A stretch of DNA of 55,786 nucleotides from Arthrobacter sp. EPSL27 (GCF_001512305.1 NZ_LNUT01000003.1:318223-374008), one strand, 5' to 3'; shown: positions 17,589 through 27,062, counted from the first letter of the stretch. The notes: a model not told the origin generated them from the sequence alone. Made by a program: numbers and translations.

Positions 17589-18926
17589 TCAGCCGAAGAC
17601 CAGATGCGCCACCGTGAAGATCCCCAGCCCGGCGAGGGCGCCCACCACGGTGCCGTTGATGCGGATGAACTGCAGGTCCTTGCCGATCTGCAGCTCGATC
17701 TTCTGCGAGGTTTCCTCGGCGTCCCAGCGGGCCACGGTATCGGTGATCACCCCGGCGATGTCGGACCGGTACGTCCGGACGAGGTACCCCGCGGCGTCCC
17801 CGATCCAGGTGTTCACCTTGCCGGCGAGCTCGGCGTCGGACACCAGCCGTGCGCCGAAATCGCGGACCGCGGCTTTGAACCGCACCGTGAGTTCGCTCTG
17901 CGGGTCGTCGACGGCGGAGAGCAGGGCGGCCTTGATGGTGCCCCACGTGCGGGACGCCAGTTCCCGGATCTCGGGATCGCCGAGGAGCTGGGCCTTGATG
18001 CCCTCGGCCCGGGCGATCATCACCGGATCATGCTGCAGGTCCTGGGCGAGGTCCTTGAGGTACTTGTCGATCGACAGGCGGACCTGGTGCTGCGGATCGG
18101 CCTGCACGGCGCGGGTGAACTTCAGGATCTCGATATAGACCTTGTCGCCCACCAGTCCGTCCACGAACGACGGCACCCACGTGGGGGAGCGGTCCGTGAC
18201 TAGCCGGTTGACGGTCTCCTGGTTGTCCCGCACCCAGTCCACCGTGCGGTCCACCAGCACGTCCACCAGTGCGTGGTGGTGGCCGTCGTCGAAGATCCGC
18301 TGGGCCACCCGGCCCACCGGGGGTCCCCACGGCGGGGCGAGCAGGTGCCGGCGCACCATGCCCTCGATCACCGCTTGGACATCGTCGTCGTTGAGCACCG
18401 TGAAAGCGCCGCGGATGACGGCCGCGCCTTCCTTGGCGACGCGTTCGGCGCCGCCGGGCCCGGAGAGCCAGGCCCCGGCCTTGCGGGCGATGTCGACGGA
18501 CGCGAGCTTTTCGTGGACTACTTCCTCGGAGAGGAAATTGGTTTCCACGAATTCCCCGAGCGAGGCGCCGATCTGGTCCTTGCGCTGCGGGATGATGGCT
18601 GTGTGCGGGATCTTCACACCCATGGGGTATTTGAACAGGGCTGTCACTGCGAACCAGTCGGCGAGGGCGCCCACCATCCCGCCCTCGGCAGCGGCGCGGA
18701 CGTACTGGAGCCACGGGTACTGGTCCTGCAGGGCAAAGGCGATCACAAAAATCACCGCCATCAGGATCAGGAGGGACAGCGCCAGCAGCTTCATCCTCCG
18801 CAGCGCGGACGCCTTCTCGGCGTCGGCCGCGGCCATCCGCTGGCGTCGGGACGCGGCCCCGGCAGCACGGTCCGCGGCGCCGCCGGGGCCTTCCGGACGG
18901 GTACTTGGCTCAGTATTCACCTGCAT
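17589..18926 (-). CDS. DUF445 domain-containing membrane protein
   Basis: A 445-residue DUF445 protein. After a basic, Ala-rich N-terminus comes one strong membrane helix at about residues 45-68 (LALSLLILMAVIFVIAFAL). The family motif GGMVGALADWFAVTALFKYPMG follows, and then IPHTAIIPQRKDQIG. The C-terminus has a second hydrophobic hairpin (GTVVGALAGLGIFTVAHLVFG). The long middle region is helical and resembles structural or scaffold proteins. Function is unknown in the family. It is convergent with the nitrate operon's lipoprotein and divergent from the GDPD gene (50 nt), so the two probably share a promoter region. Confidence 0.85.
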   Translation of the reverse strand: MQVNTEPSTRPEGPGGAADRAAGAASRRQRMAAADAEKASALRRMKLLALSLLILMAVIFVIAFALQDQYPWLQYVRAAAEGGMVGALADWFAVTALFKYPMGVKIPHTAIIPQRKDQIGASLGEFVETNFLSEEVVHEKLASVDIARKAGAWLSGPGGAERVAKEGAAVIRGAFTVLNDDDVQAVIEGMVRRHLLAPPWGPPVGRVAQRIFDDGHHHALVDVLVDRTVDWVRDNQETVNRLVTDRSPTWVPSFVDGLVGDKVYIEILKFTRAVQADPQHQVRLSIDKYLKDLAQDLQHDPVMIARAEGIKAQLLGDPEIRELASRTWGTIKAALLSAVDDPQSELTVRFKAAVRDFGARLVSDAELAGKVNTWIGDAAGYLVRTYRSDIAGVITDTVARWDAEETSQKIELQIGKDLQFIRINGTVVGALAGLGIFTVAHLVFG

Positions 18927-18976
18927 GTGCCCAGCCTAGCCCCGCATCGGGCAGGGCTGTCCGCTAACGTGGCAGC

Positions 18977-19873
18977 ATGACGACTGACGAGTCCGCCACA
19001 GCCCGTCCGCTGGTCTACGCCCACCGCGGTGCAAGCGGTGCCTTCGCCGAGCACACCCGGGCCGCCTACCTGCGGGCCATTGCCGACGGCGCCGACGGCG
19101 TCGAGTGCGACATCCACCTGACCCGGGACCAGCACGCGGTGCTCCTGCACGACGCCACCCTGGACCGCACGTCCGACGGCACCGGCCCGGTGGCGGACCG
19201 CACGCTGCACGAGCTCCGGCAGCTGGACTTCTCCTCCTGGAAGGGCGCCCGGATTCCGGATGCGTACGGTGCCAAATCCACCCAGTTGCTGACCCTCCCG
19301 GAGTTGCTGGTCCTGCTGCAGGCCGCGGGCCGGGAGATCGGGCTGGCCATTGAGCTCAAGCATCCCAGCCCGTTCCAGCTCAAGCTGGAGGACCGGGTCC
19401 TGGAGGTTCTCCGGTCCCAGGGCTGGGACCCGGCGACATCCCGGCTGGGGAACATCAAGGTGTCCTTTATGAGCTTCAGCCCGGACTCGGTGAAGCACCT
19501 GCTGAAGTCCGTCCCCGCTTCCGCCGTGTGCCAGCTCGTGGACGACGTCGACGTCGAGGAGATCCGTGAGGAGCTTGGCCTGGGCGCGCTGACCGGCGGG
19601 GCGCTGGCGAACCTGATGCGGGCCGCCCAGGTGGAGGCCGAGCGGATCCTGGACGACTGCGAGACCGGGCTGGCCGGACCTGGCATCGACTACGTCCGGA
19701 GCCATTCCCGGACCGTCCGGCGCTGGCTCAATTCAGGCCGCCGCTTCCGGGTGTGGACCGTGGACTCCGAGGACGACGTCGCACTCTGCCAGGAACTCGG
19801 GGTCCACGAGATCACCACCAACCGGCCCGCCCAGGTCCTCGCCCAGCTGTCCGCCGGCTCCCGGAGCCGCTAG
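18977..19873 (+). CDS. Glycerophosphodiester phosphodiesterase
   Basis: A 298-residue GDPD-family TIM barrel that hydrolyses glycerophosphodiesters to glycerol 3-phosphate and an alcohol. The N-terminal catalytic block VYAHRGASG...EHTRAAY and the metal pair in GVECDIHLTRDQ with LLHDATLDRTSDGTG are intact. Asn of the usual PENT is replaced so that the motif reads AEHT, a common actinobacterial variant. IELKHPSP and RVWTVDSEDD are the later family motifs. There is no signal peptide, so it is cytosolic. Confidence 0.9.
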   Translation: MTTDESATARPLVYAHRGASGAFAEHTRAAYLRAIADGADGVECDIHLTRDQHAVLLHDATLDRTSDGTGPVADRTLHELRQLDFSSWKGARIPDAYGAKSTQLLTLPELLVLLQAAGREIGLAIELKHPSPFQLKLEDRVLEVLRSQGWDPATSRLGNIKVSFMSFSPDSVKHLLKSVPASAVCQLVDDVDVEEIREELGLGALTGGALANLMRAAQVEAERILDDCETGLAGPGIDYVRSHSRTVRRWLNSGRRFRVWTVDSEDDVALCQELGVHEITTNRPAQVLAQLSAGSRSR

Positions 19874-19956
19874 CCCGGACCGTCAGTTCCAGCTTTTCCA
19901 AGGGCCGCCCCGGGAGCATGCGCTCACGGAACAGGCGGGAAATAAGTGGGGGAGCT

Positions 19957-20388
19957 ATGCATCGGACCGGTACAACCTTGATCTGCGCCTTGCTGGCGGG
20001 GCTGCTGGTCTCCTGCAGCCCGCCGCAGGCAGACCCCACACCCCCGGAGGCGGCGCTGGTCCTCAAAGCGCCGGCAGATGCTGTGCCCGCCGTCGACCCC
20101 GCGGTTCACCAACGCGTAAAGAACCTCTGTATTGAACAGCTCCAGGTGCAGGCCTCCGGCAAGGCCCCCGGGCCCACACAACTGCGCCCGCAAAAAATCA
20201 GGCTGGTCAAGGTGGCCCTTCTCGGCGGGACCCGGCAGATCACGCTTCCCGGCGGCGCAACCGGCTACGAGCTTGGCATCGAATACATGTACAAAATGGG
20301 CAACGACGATGCGAAACCGGGGCGGAAATTGTGCCGGGCGAATCTGGCTGACTCAACCGTGGAGTGGCAAGGGCTGACGGGCCGCTAG
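19957..20388 (+). CDS. Small putative lipoprotein
   Basis: A 143-residue secreted protein. The signal peptide MHRTGTTLICALLAGLLVS ends in a lipobox with Cys20 as the lipid-bearing residue. The mature part begins with a Pro-rich linker and contains two further Cys (NLCIEQLQV, KLCRANLAD) that could form a disulfide. The start ATG 19957 follows GGGGGAG at a good spacing. I do not recognise the domain. Confidence 0.7.
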   Translation: MHRTGTTLICALLAGLLVSCSPPQADPTPPEAALVLKAPADAVPAVDPAVHQRVKNLCIEQLQVQASGKAPGPTQLRPQKIRLVKVALLGGTRQITLPGGATGYELGIEYMYKMGNDDAKPGRKLCRANLADSTVEWQGLTGR

Positions 20389-20439
20389 CCTGGCGTCGGG
20401 CAGCCTTACTTAGGCCACTTTCACTGGGACCACCCGCGG

Positions 20440-22032
20440 CTACGCCGTCAGGTCGCGGCGGCGCCAGCCGGCAAAACCAAGCGCCGCGAGGGCCGCAGCG
20501 GCCACCGTGAGGGCAGCCAGCGCCGGCACCGCGCCGGAGTCCACCGGCAGCAGCGGGGAATGCCGGAACGGCGAGAGTTCCATGAGCCACTCCGGTGCGT
20601 TCCAGAGCACCCCGAATTCGCCCAGGGCCACCAGTGCCAGCAGGAAAACCCACACCATCCCGGCCAGCCGCGGCGCCCAGCCAAACACCGCCAGGGCCAC
20701 ACCGGCCAGCACCCAGGCGGCGGGGACCTGGGCCAGCGCGGCCACGGTACTGCGGCCCACGAGGGCGGCATCGCCGACGGCGGAGGCGGCGCCGGCGCCG
20801 ATCGAAACCCCGGCCAGCAGGAGCAGCACGGTGACCCCGGCCAGGGCGAACGCGAAGTGGCTGGCAGCCCAGCGGATGCGCGTGGTGGCCGTGCCCAGCA
20901 GGGCTTCCGTGTGGCCCGAGGCCTCCTCGCTGCGCAGATGGTTGGCGGCAGAGACCCCGTAGGCGGCCGCCAGCACCCCCATGATGCTGATCTCCGCGGC
21001 CAGGAAGGCATCCGTCAGGGCCGCCTGGCCGCCGATCCGCCTGATCAGGTCCTGGGCGTTCGGCGAATTCAGCAGTTCGCCCACGTTGCTGACCAGGGAA
21101 CCGATCACCACGCCGAACAGGACAAACGCGACAGACCACGCCAGCAGCAACCGGTACTGCAGGCGCACGGCCAGGTCCCAGACCCCGGCGAGCGAACCGG
21201 CGGACGGCCCGGGCCGCTCCGCACGGAGCCCGGCGCCAAGATCGCGCGCGGCCCGGAGCGCGAAGGCGGCCGGAACCAGGACCAGGCACAGGGCTGCCGG
21301 CAGCGCCAGCACCCACCAGCGGTCCCCGGCGAAGGCCCGGATCTGCTGGTTCCACCCGATGGGTGACAGCCAGGACAGGACCGAGGGGCCCGGTTCGGCC
21401 AGGTCGCCCACCGCACGCAGCGCATAGGTGACGGCTATAAAACCGATGCTGAATCCGGTGGCGGCCCGTGCGCTGGCGGTCACCTGGGCCGCCACTCCTG
21501 CCACGGCACTGAACGCCATCCCCGTGGCGGCCCAGCCCAGCCCGAATGCGAGGGAGCCGCTGGACGGCAGTCCGCCGGCCGTCAGTGCTGCCGCCGACAG
21601 GAGCCCCAGGGCCAGGTTGGCGCCGAGACTGATGGTGAGGGCGGACGCCAGCGGCGCGTCACGGCCCAGCCTGCCGCCGCCCAGCAGTTCCAGGCGTCCG
21701 CTCTCCTCGTCGGCGCGGGTGTGCCGGACGACGAGGATGGCCATCAGCACGGCGAGGATGGCGGTCATGAACGCGGTGTATTTGATCAGCGACAGCGCAC
21801 CTATGGAGGTGGGATCGTAGATCCGCCCGAAGAGGGCCACCATCGACGCGGTCGCGTTCAGCGCGGTGGCGGCCTCGACGCGGCTGCCCAGCTCCGGATA
21901 CAGCTCGGCGCCGGCCACCGCCGTCGAATAGGAAATCAGGGCGAACCCGGCGATCCAGAACGGCAGCAGCCACCGGTCCCGCCGCAGACCGAGCCGGATC
22001 ATGACGCCTGTGCCGGCCAGGGTCTCACGCAT
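20440..22032 (-). CDS. ABC-2 type exporter permease
   Basis: A 530-residue integral membrane protein with about 12 hydrophobic helices in two related halves, the layout of the TnrB3-like permeases seen in actinobacterial drug-export systems. It starts [21 protein letters not shown] and overlaps the stop of the ATP-binding gene by 8 nt, so the two are translated together. The substrate is unknown. Tetronasin-type efflux is the nearest known role. Confidence 0.85.
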   Translation of the reverse strand: MRETLAGTGVMIRLGLRRDRWLLPFWIAGFALISYSTAVAGAELYPELGSRVEAATALNATASMVALFGRIYDPTSIGALSLIKYTAFMTAILAVLMAILVVRHTRADEESGRLELLGGGRLGRDAPLASALTISLGANLALGLLSAAALTAGGLPSSGSLAFGLGWAATGMAFSAVAGVAAQVTASARAATGFSIGFIAVTYALRAVGDLAEPGPSVLSWLSPIGWNQQIRAFAGDRWWVLALPAALCLVLVPAAFALRAARDLGAGLRAERPGPSAGSLAGVWDLAVRLQYRLLLAWSVAFVLFGVVIGSLVSNVGELLNSPNAQDLIRRIGGQAALTDAFLAAEISIMGVLAAAYGVSAANHLRSEEASGHTEALLGTATTRIRWAASHFAFALAGVTVLLLLAGVSIGAGAASAVGDAALVGRSTVAALAQVPAAWVLAGVALAVFGWAPRLAGMVWVFLLALVALGEFGVLWNAPEWLMELSPFRHSPLLPVDSGAVPALAALTVAAAALAALGFAGWRRRDLTA

Positions 22033-23011
22033 CGCGGGACCGCCGCCCGCCGTCCCCCGGGAGTCCGGGCCGTGGAACGCCGGACCGTCCGGTGGTGGTT
22101 CCGACGGCCGCGGCGGCGTCTCCGGCGGAGATGTCCCCGTAGTGCCGCAGGAACAGGTCCTCCAGGGTCGGGGGCTGGCTGGTCAGCGACTGCAGGCCGG
22201 CGGAGGTCAGCGCGTCCAGGAACGGACCCAGGCCGGCGGGCTCCACCTGGGCGGTGACCCGGTGGTTCGTCACCACCACATCGTGGACCCCGGGCAGCAC
22301 GTCCAGCCCGGGCGGGACAGCTGCAAGATCGGCGGTGACGGAGGTGCGGGTCAGGTGCCGCAGCTGCTCCAGCGGCCCGGTCTCCACCACTTTCCCGGCG
22401 CGGATAATGCTGACCCGGTCGGAGAGGGCCTCGGCTTCGCTGAGGATATGGCTGCTGAGCACCACCGTCCGCCCCTGCGCGCGGAGCTCCCGCACGCAGC
22501 CACGGAACGCGTCCTCCATCAGCGGGTCAAGGCCGCTGGTCGGTTCGTCCAGCAGGAAGAGCTCGGCGTCCGTGGCCAGGGCTGCGACGAGGGCCACCTT
22601 CTGCCGGTTCCCCTTCGAATATGTCCGGGACTTCTTGCTGGGGTCCAGCTCAAACAGTTCCAGCAGACGGTCCCGGCGGGCGCGGTCGTGGACGCCCTGC
22701 AGCCGTCCCAGGAGGTCGATCACTTCGCCGCCGGTGAGGTTTGGCCACAGCGCCACGTCCCCGGGAACGTAGGCCAGGCGGCGGTGCAGGGCCGCCACAT
22801 CATGCCAGGGGTCCAGCCCCAGTACCCGGATGGAACCTGCGCTGCTGCGCAGGAGGCCCAGCAGGAGCCGCAGGGTGGTGGACTTGCCCGACCCGTTGGG
22901 TCCGAGGAAGCCATGCACCTCGCCGGCGGCCACCTCGAAATCCAGGCCGTCCAGGGCCGTCACGGCCCCGAAACGCTTCACCACCCCGGTCATCTCCACC
23001 ACGCTGTCCAT
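22025..23011 (-). CDS. ABC transporter ATP-binding protein
   Basis: A 328-residue ATPase. Walker A is [10 protein letters not shown] near residue 39, the signature is [12 protein letters not shown], Walker B is [13 protein letters not shown], and the switch His is in [15 protein letters not shown] place the start at ATG 23011 ([15 protein letters not shown]) because the upstream in-frame extension is Pro/Arg-rich without domain similarity. Its C-terminal 80 residues are a regulatory extension typical of drug-export ATPases. It energises the permease encoded next. Confidence 0.9.
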   Translation of the reverse strand: MDSVVEMTGVVKRFGAVTALDGLDFEVAAGEVHGFLGPNGSGKSTTLRLLLGLLRSSAGSIRVLGLDPWHDVAALHRRLAYVPGDVALWPNLTGGEVIDLLGRLQGVHDRARRDRLLELFELDPSKKSRTYSKGNRQKVALVAALATDAELFLLDEPTSGLDPLMEDAFRGCVRELRAQGRTVVLSSHILSEAEALSDRVSIIRAGKVVETGPLEQLRHLTRTSVTADLAAVPPGLDVLPGVHDVVVTNHRVTAQVEPAGLGPFLDALTSAGLQSLTSQPPTLEDLFLRHYGDISAGDAAAAVGTTTGRSGVPRPGLPGDGGRRSRDA

Positions 23012-23018
23012 GGTCAAC

Positions 23019-23024
23019 AAGTTA
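23019..23024 (-). promoter_or_regulatory. Putative -10 element (TAACTT) of the ABC exporter operon
   Basis: On the minus strand TAACTT fits TANNNT and ends 7 nt before the ATG at 23011. No SD is visible, so the operon may be transcribed as a leaderless message. Confidence 0.35.
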
Positions 23025-23121
23025 CGCCGGATTTCCGCGCCGGGACCCCTGCGGAAAGTCCTGCTTTCCGGGCCCGGGCCGCGGTTTAGCGAGGGGGCCG
23101 CGGCTGTGGTTGAGTGGTGCC

Positions 23122-23565
23122 ATGCCATCTCGCTGGTCCGGCCGGGACACCCAGACACTTTCCGCCCTGGCCATGAGCGCGCTGCTGTTCACCAGCGCCG
23201 GGAAGCACTTCAGCGACCCGGCGTTCTTCGGCCCGGTGGTGCCGGACCTGATCTGCCGTGACGACTCCGGCGAACGGTCCAACGCCCCGCTCGCCGTGCT
23301 GTCCCGGGATGAGTGGGTGGCCCTGAGCGGACTGCTGGAGGCGGGCGCCGCCGTCGGGCTGCTCATTCCGGCAACCCGCCGCGCCGCCGCGGGCGGGATC
23401 GCAGCCATGTTCACCCTCTTCCTGGCCGGGCATCTCGACGCCCTGCGCAAGGCCTACGGCCCGGACGGGACGCCCGGCCAGCGCCGGGTGCACACCCTGC
23501 GGCTGCCGTTGCAGGCGCCGCTGATCGCCTGGGCCTGGAGCCTGCGGAACCCGGTCCGGGCGTGA
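23122..23565 (+). CDS. DoxX-like membrane protein
   Basis: A 147-residue protein with four hydrophobic helices ([72 protein letters not shown]). The HF and GLLE positions match the DoxX/DoxD-like family. The role is uncertain; relatives take part in redox or thiol processes at the membrane. The stop overlaps the azlC start by 4 nt (GTGA), so the two are co-translated. Confidence 0.75.
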   Translation: MPSRWSGRDTQTLSALAMSALLFTSAGKHFSDPAFFGPVVPDLICRDDSGERSNAPLAVLSRDEWVALSGLLEAGAAVGLLIPATRRAAAGGIAAMFTLFLAGHLDALRKAYGPDGTPGQRRVHTLRLPLQAPLIAWAWSLRNPVRA

Positions 23566-24302
23566 AGCTCCTGCAGTCGCCGGCGGTCCGGGTGGGGGTC
23601 TCCATCAGCATCGCCACCGGGCTCTACGGCGTGTCTTTCGGGGCCCTGTCGGTCACCTCCGGACTCGACTTCTGGCAGACGATGGCCCTGAGCCTGCTGC
23701 TATTCAGCGGCGGCTCGCAGTTTGCCTTCATCGGGGTGGTGGCCGGGGGCGGATCGGGCATCGCCGCGATGGGGGCAGCCACGCTGCTGGGCATGCGCAA
23801 CGGAATCTACGGAATGCAGATCAACGCCCTGCTGCAGCCGCGCGGCTGGCGGCGCTTCGCCGCCGCCCACGTCACTATCGACGAATCGACCGCCACCAGC
23901 ACCGGGCAGACGGATCCGCTGGAGCAGCAACGCGGCTTCTGGACCGCCGGGGTGGGCATCTTCATCCTCTGGAACCTTTTCACCGCCGTGGGGGCGCTGG
24001 CGGGCGCGTCCCTCGGGGATCCCAAGCAGTGGGGCCTCGACGGCGCGGCGGTGGCGGCATTCCTGGGCCTGCTCTGGCCCCGGCTCAAGGGCCGCGAACC
24101 CGTGGCGATCGCCGTCGTCTGCGCCTTGGCCACGGTGCTGGCTGTCCCGTTTGTGCCCGCCGGGGTGCCCATCCTGGTTGCCGCGGTGGTCGCGGCGGCC
24201 ATCGGCTGGTTCAGCCACGGCCGCAGCGACGAAGGCCTGGAACCGGACGTCGATCCGTATGCCGAACACCCGCACCCGCGTCCGTCGGGGGATGCCGCAT
24301 GA
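23562..24302 (+). CDS. azlC: AzlC-family branched-chain amino acid exporter, large subunit
   Basis: A 246-residue protein starting at GTG 23562 within the GTGA overlap. It has the AzlC motif GVSFGALSVTSGLDFWQTMALSLLLFSGGSQF (residues about 20-50, seen in pieces) and MRNGIYGMQI around residue 82. AzlC and AzlD together export branched-chain amino acids and analogues such as azaleucine. Six to eight membrane helices. The C-terminal tail is acidic. The partner azlD follows with ATGA overlap. Confidence 0.88.
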   Translation: MKLLQSPAVRVGVSISIATGLYGVSFGALSVTSGLDFWQTMALSLLLFSGGSQFAFIGVVAGGGSGIAAMGAATLLGMRNGIYGMQINALLQPRGWRRFAAAHVTIDESTATSTGQTDPLEQQRGFWTAGVGIFILWNLFTAVGALAGASLGDPKQWGLDGAAVAAFLGLLWPRLKGREPVAIAVVCALATVLAVPFVPAGVPILVAAVVAAAIGWFSHGRSDEGLEPDVDPYAEHPHPRPSGDAA

Positions 24303-24610
24303 ACCTGTGGATGTGGCTGCTGGTCTCCTGCGCGCTGGCCTACGCGTGGAAGCTGCTGGGGTACCTCATTCCGGCCAGCGCGCTCCGCGACCCCCGGATG
24401 TCCCGGATCGCCGGGACCATGACCATCGGCCTGCTGGCTTCCCTGACCATCCTCAACACGGTGGCCTCGGGGCAGGCGCTGGCGTTGGACGCGCGCCTCG
24501 GGGCGCTGGCGGCGGCGGGCGTTGCCCTGCTGTTCCGGGCGCCCTTCCTGGTGGTGGTCATTGCCGGAGCAGCCGCGGCTGCCGGGCTGCGCATGCTGGG
24601 CTGGAGCTAG
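24299..24610 (+). CDS. azlD: AzlD-family small exporter subunit
   Basis: A 103-residue protein with four membrane helices, matching the small AzlD subunit: N-terminal LWMWLLVSCALAYAWKLLGYLIP, then DPRMSRIAGTMTIGLLASLTILNTV. It starts with a 4-nt overlap with azlC. A DosR-like box lies just after its stop and belongs to the next transcription unit. Confidence 0.87.
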   Translation: MNLWMWLLVSCALAYAWKLLGYLIPASALRDPRMSRIAGTMTIGLLASLTILNTVASGQALALDARLGALAAAGVALLFRAPFLVVVIAGAAAAAGLRMLGWS

Positions 24611-24621
24611 CGGGGCCACAA

Positions 24622-24635
24622 CGGTCTTTAGTCCC
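24622..24635 (+). promoter_or_regulatory. DosR/OsdR-like box upstream of the ANTAR operon
   Basis: CGGTCTTTAGTCCC matches 12 of 14 positions of the DosR consensus GGGACTWWAGTCCC, the strongest match in the window. It is centred 42.5 nt before ATG 24671. Confidence 0.6.
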
Positions 24636-24670
24636 TACTTGGGCCCGGTGCCCCGTGAAAGCATTCGGAT

Positions 24671-24862
24671 ATGAGCGACAAGGACGATCCTGAGGCTGCT
24701 GCGCCCGGAAAGGGCCAGCATCCCAAACAGCATGAGCCGTTCGTCCCGCCGGGACCCGAGTCCACCAGGGAACTGCGCGATGTAGCGCGCCGTCGCCGGG
24801 AGGCAGAGGAAAAACTGCAGCACCACCTGCAGGAGGCCAAAGAGAAGCCAGCGGAGGATTGA
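24671..24862 (+). CDS. Small charged hypothetical protein
   Basis: A 63-residue hydrophilic protein. The first third is Pro/Gly/His-rich and the second half is a single predicted helix of charged residues (RDVARRRREAEEKLQHHLQ). No membrane segment. It begins 42.5 nt after the centre of a DosR-like box and shares a 1-nt TGATG overlap with the ANTAR gene, so it is the first gene of that operon. Function unknown. Confidence 0.65.
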   Translation: MSDKDDPEAAAPGKGQHPKQHEPFVPPGPESTRELRDVARRRREAEEKLQHHLQEAKEKPAED

Positions 24863-25485
24863 TGCCCGGGACGCGGCTCTCGGAGCGCCTGCAGGACCTC
24901 CTGATCGAAACTGACCAGCTGGAGGATTTCCTCCACCAACTAGCCGTGTTTGCCGCCGAGTTCGCCACGGCCGTCACCGGACGCACGGTCCTGTGCTCGG
25001 TGTGCCTGTCCCGCCAGCGCCGGCCCGCGGTACTCGCGGCCAGCGGTCCCGGGGCGCCGGTGCCGGACGGGGCTCAGGATGCGGCCCAGCCCGGAAGCGG
25101 CAGTATTCTCACCCTTCCCCTGCTGGAGGACCGGGACTCAGCCGCCACCCTGACCCTCTTCTCGTCGTCGCCCGGGGCGTTCGACGGCGGCGCTGTCGCA
25201 GCCTGTGAGGCGCTCGCTGCCCGGGCGGCCCGGACGGTGCGGCTGGCAGTCCGGATCGATTCCACCCAGGGCGCGAACCGGGACCTGCTCCAGGCCATGC
25301 GCTCGCGGTCCGTGATCAACCTGGCCACCGGCATCCTTATGGCCCAGAGCCGGTGCTCGCAGTCGGAGGCATTCGAGCTGCTGACCAAGGTGTCGAACAA
25401 CCGGAACGTGAAGCTCCGGATCGTCGCCGGGGAAATCCTCCGGCGCTTCGAGGGCAGTCCGGCCGGACCGGCCGTCAGCGGCTGA
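24862..25485 (+). CDS. GAF-ANTAR domain regulator
   Basis: A 207-residue protein. Residues about 10-130 have the pattern of a GAF sensor domain (FAAEFATAVTGRTVLCSVCL; LTLPLLEDRDSAATLTLFS), and residues about 150-200 are an ANTAR RNA-binding domain (SRSVINLATGILMAQSRCSQSEAFELL), which stops transcription termination by binding dual-hairpin RNA. Two Cys in VLCSVCL could sense redox or bind a ligand. The start is ATG 24862 (GGAGG 4 nt upstream), and TTG 24859 is possible. Target RNAs are not visible nearby. Confidence 0.85.
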   Translation: MPGTRLSERLQDLLIETDQLEDFLHQLAVFAAEFATAVTGRTVLCSVCLSRQRRPAVLAASGPGAPVPDGAQDAAQPGSGSILTLPLLEDRDSAATLTLFSSSPGAFDGGAVAACEALAARAARTVRLAVRIDSTQGANRDLLQAMRSRSVINLATGILMAQSRCSQSEAFELLTKVSNNRNVKLRIVAGEILRRFEGSPAGPAVSG

Positions 25486-25489
25486 GCTC

Positions 25490-25906
25490 CTAGCGGCGCG
25501 CTTCCAGGCCTGCGAGCCTGAGGACGATTTCCAGCCCGGCAGGTGTTCCCGGCCAGTGCCGGCGCACCGCGTCCACGCCCGCGCGGGCCACCACCGAGCG
25601 GAGCACGAGGGCAACAATGATCACGTCGTCCGCGTAGCCGATCACGGGCAGGAAATCCGGCACAAGGTCGATCGGCGAGAGCAGGTACACCACCAGCAGG
25701 GCCACCCGGACCCGGACCCCGGCGCCCACGCTCTTGTCGGCCAGCAGCCGGCGCAGGAGCCGCAGCAGGTCCGGCAGCAGCCGGAGCGCATCCTTCATCG
25801 CGACCGTTTCCGGGTGACGGCGTGCGTAGCCCCAGAGGAGCAGCAGCAGGAGCGCATAGACCAGCAGCACGCCGCCGACGGCGCCTGCCACAGTTTCCCA
25901 GGACAC
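25490..25906 (-). CDS. DUF1232 (YkvA-like) membrane protein
   Basis: A 138-residue protein, start GTG 25906 (MSWETVAGAVGG). One N-terminal helix (GGVLLVYALLLLLLWGYA) is followed by the DUF1232 core: KSVGAGVRVRVALLVVYLLSPIDLVPDFLP then GYADDVIIVALVLRSV. It lies 5 nt after the TetR stop on the same strand, so it is likely regulated with it. Function unknown. Confidence 0.8.
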   Translation of the reverse strand: MSWETVAGAVGGVLLVYALLLLLLWGYARRHPETVAMKDALRLLPDLLRLLRRLLADKSVGAGVRVRVALLVVYLLSPIDLVPDFLPVIGYADDVIIVALVLRSVVARAGVDAVRRHWPGTPAGLEIVLRLAGLEARR

Positions 25907-25911
25907 CCGGG

Positions 25912-26544
25912 TTAGCCGAGGACGGAGTCGAAAGCGGTGCCCGGCAGGGGTGCCTGCGGCGGCAGCGGCCGGTCCGGGCGCTCCGTGCGGATGGCGTCCT
26001 CCACGAGGGCCACCGGACGGCGCCAGGCGTCGGACCCGGCCTCCATGGTGTCCACCACGCCGATCAGCATGGCCAGCAGGCGGATCATGTCCGTCATCGA
26101 GATGTCGCTGCGCAGGGTTCCCTGGCCCTGGCCGCGGCCCAGAAGCACGGCCACGGACTCGATCAGGTCGCCGGTGATGCCGGTCAGCAGACCGCGGCGG
26201 CCGGCCACGGCCCCCAAAAGGTTGGCCTCCTCGCTGGCGACCCCCATCAGCGCCTCGATGACCCGGAAGAGGCCGTCGGCGGCGTCGGGCCCGGCGAGGG
26301 CCTCTTCGATGACGGGATCCACCAGCAGGCCCAGCTGCCGGTGCAGCGCCGCGAGGACCAACTCTTCCTTGTCCGCGAAGTTTCTGAACAGTGTGGCGGG
26401 GCCGACGCCGGCGGTCACGGCGATGGTTTGCAGCGGGACCTCCGGCCCGTGCTCCCGGAAGCACTGGCGGGCGGCGGTGATGATCTTATCCACGTTCCGC
26501 GCGGCATCGGCTCGGAGCGGCCTGCGGTCTGCTACCCGGTTCAT
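25912..26544 (-). CDS. TetR-family transcriptional regulator
   Basis: A 210-residue repressor. The helix-turn-helix is at residues about 30-60 (LQTIAVTAGVGPATLFRNFADKEELV). The C-terminal ligand domain is alpha-helical with a conserved RP-rich tail. It precedes the DUF1232 gene by 5 nt and is divergent from the thiamine-binding gene across a 155-nt gap that contains an AT-rich patch with TACCGGGTA at 26586, a possible operator. The ligand is unknown. Confidence 0.87.
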   Translation of the reverse strand: MNRVADRRPLRADAARNVDKIITAARQCFREHGPEVPLQTIAVTAGVGPATLFRNFADKEELVLAALHRQLGLLVDPVIEEALAGPDAADGLFRVIEALMGVASEEANLLGAVAGRRGLLTGITGDLIESVAVLLGRGQGQGTLRSDISMTDMIRLLAMLIGVVDTMEAGSDAWRRPVALVEDAIRTERPDRPLPPQAPLPGTAFDSVLG

Positions 26545-26699
26545 TTGCTCAGATTAGCAACGCGGGGCCGTAGCCGGGAGGTTACTACCGGGTATTGATT
26601 TATGTGACGGTTCCGGCCCCGGAATCCGGGGTCCCGGGCGGAAAAATCCGGACTCCGGCCGCGCCGCCGCCCCGCCGGATCGCATGGCAGACTGGTGCC

Positions 26700-27062
26700 A
26701 TGCTGCTTGCCTTCTCCGTCGCTCCCTCGGGCCGCCCCGCGGCCGCCGCCAACGACTCATCCGCCGGGGCCGCCGGCGTCCCCGCGGACGAAGCCTCCGT
26801 CCACGACGCCGTCGCCGAAGCGGTGCGGATCGTCAGGGACTCCGGCCTGCCGAACCATACCGACTCCATGTTCACCACGATCGAAGGCGAATGGGATGAG
26901 GTCTTCGACGTCGTCAAACGCGCCACCGAGGCCGTGGGCCGCTACGGCAGCAGGGTCTCCCTGGTCATCAAAGCGGACATCCGGCCGGGCTATGCGGGCG
27001 AACTCACCAGGAAGCTGGACCGCCTGGAGCAGGCGCTCGGCGACGGGCGGTCCGCGGGCTAG
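26700..27062 (+). CDS. MTH1187/UPF0045 family thiamine-binding protein
   Basis: A 120-residue protein, start ATG 26700 (MLLAFSVAPSGR). An earlier in-frame ATG at 26595 gives a Pro-rich extension unlike the family. The family blocks are SVHDAVAEAVRIVRDSGLP, HTDSMFTTIEGEWDEVFDVVKRA and SLVIKADIRPG. Relatives form small oligomers binding thiamine or related ligands in the cytosol. A C-terminal Arg/Leu helix follows. Confidence 0.82.
   Translation: MLLAFSVAPSGRPAAAANDSSAGAAGVPADEASVHDAVAEAVRIVRDSGLPNHTDSMFTTIEGEWDEVFDVVKRATEAVGRYGSRVSLVIKADIRPGYAGELTRKLDRLEQALGDGRSAG

Noticed and set aside
24859..24861. TTG start for the ANTAR gene
   Set aside because: ATG 24862 has the better GGAGG spacing and a TGATG coupling to the upstream gene.
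26586..26594. TetR operator TACCGGGTA
   Set aside because: The palindrome has only 4-bp arms and no second copy, so it is mentioned but not called.
26650..26663. A box-like motif before the thiamine-binding gene
   Set aside because: 8 of 14 matches with no matching gene context. It shows the chance level of such hits.
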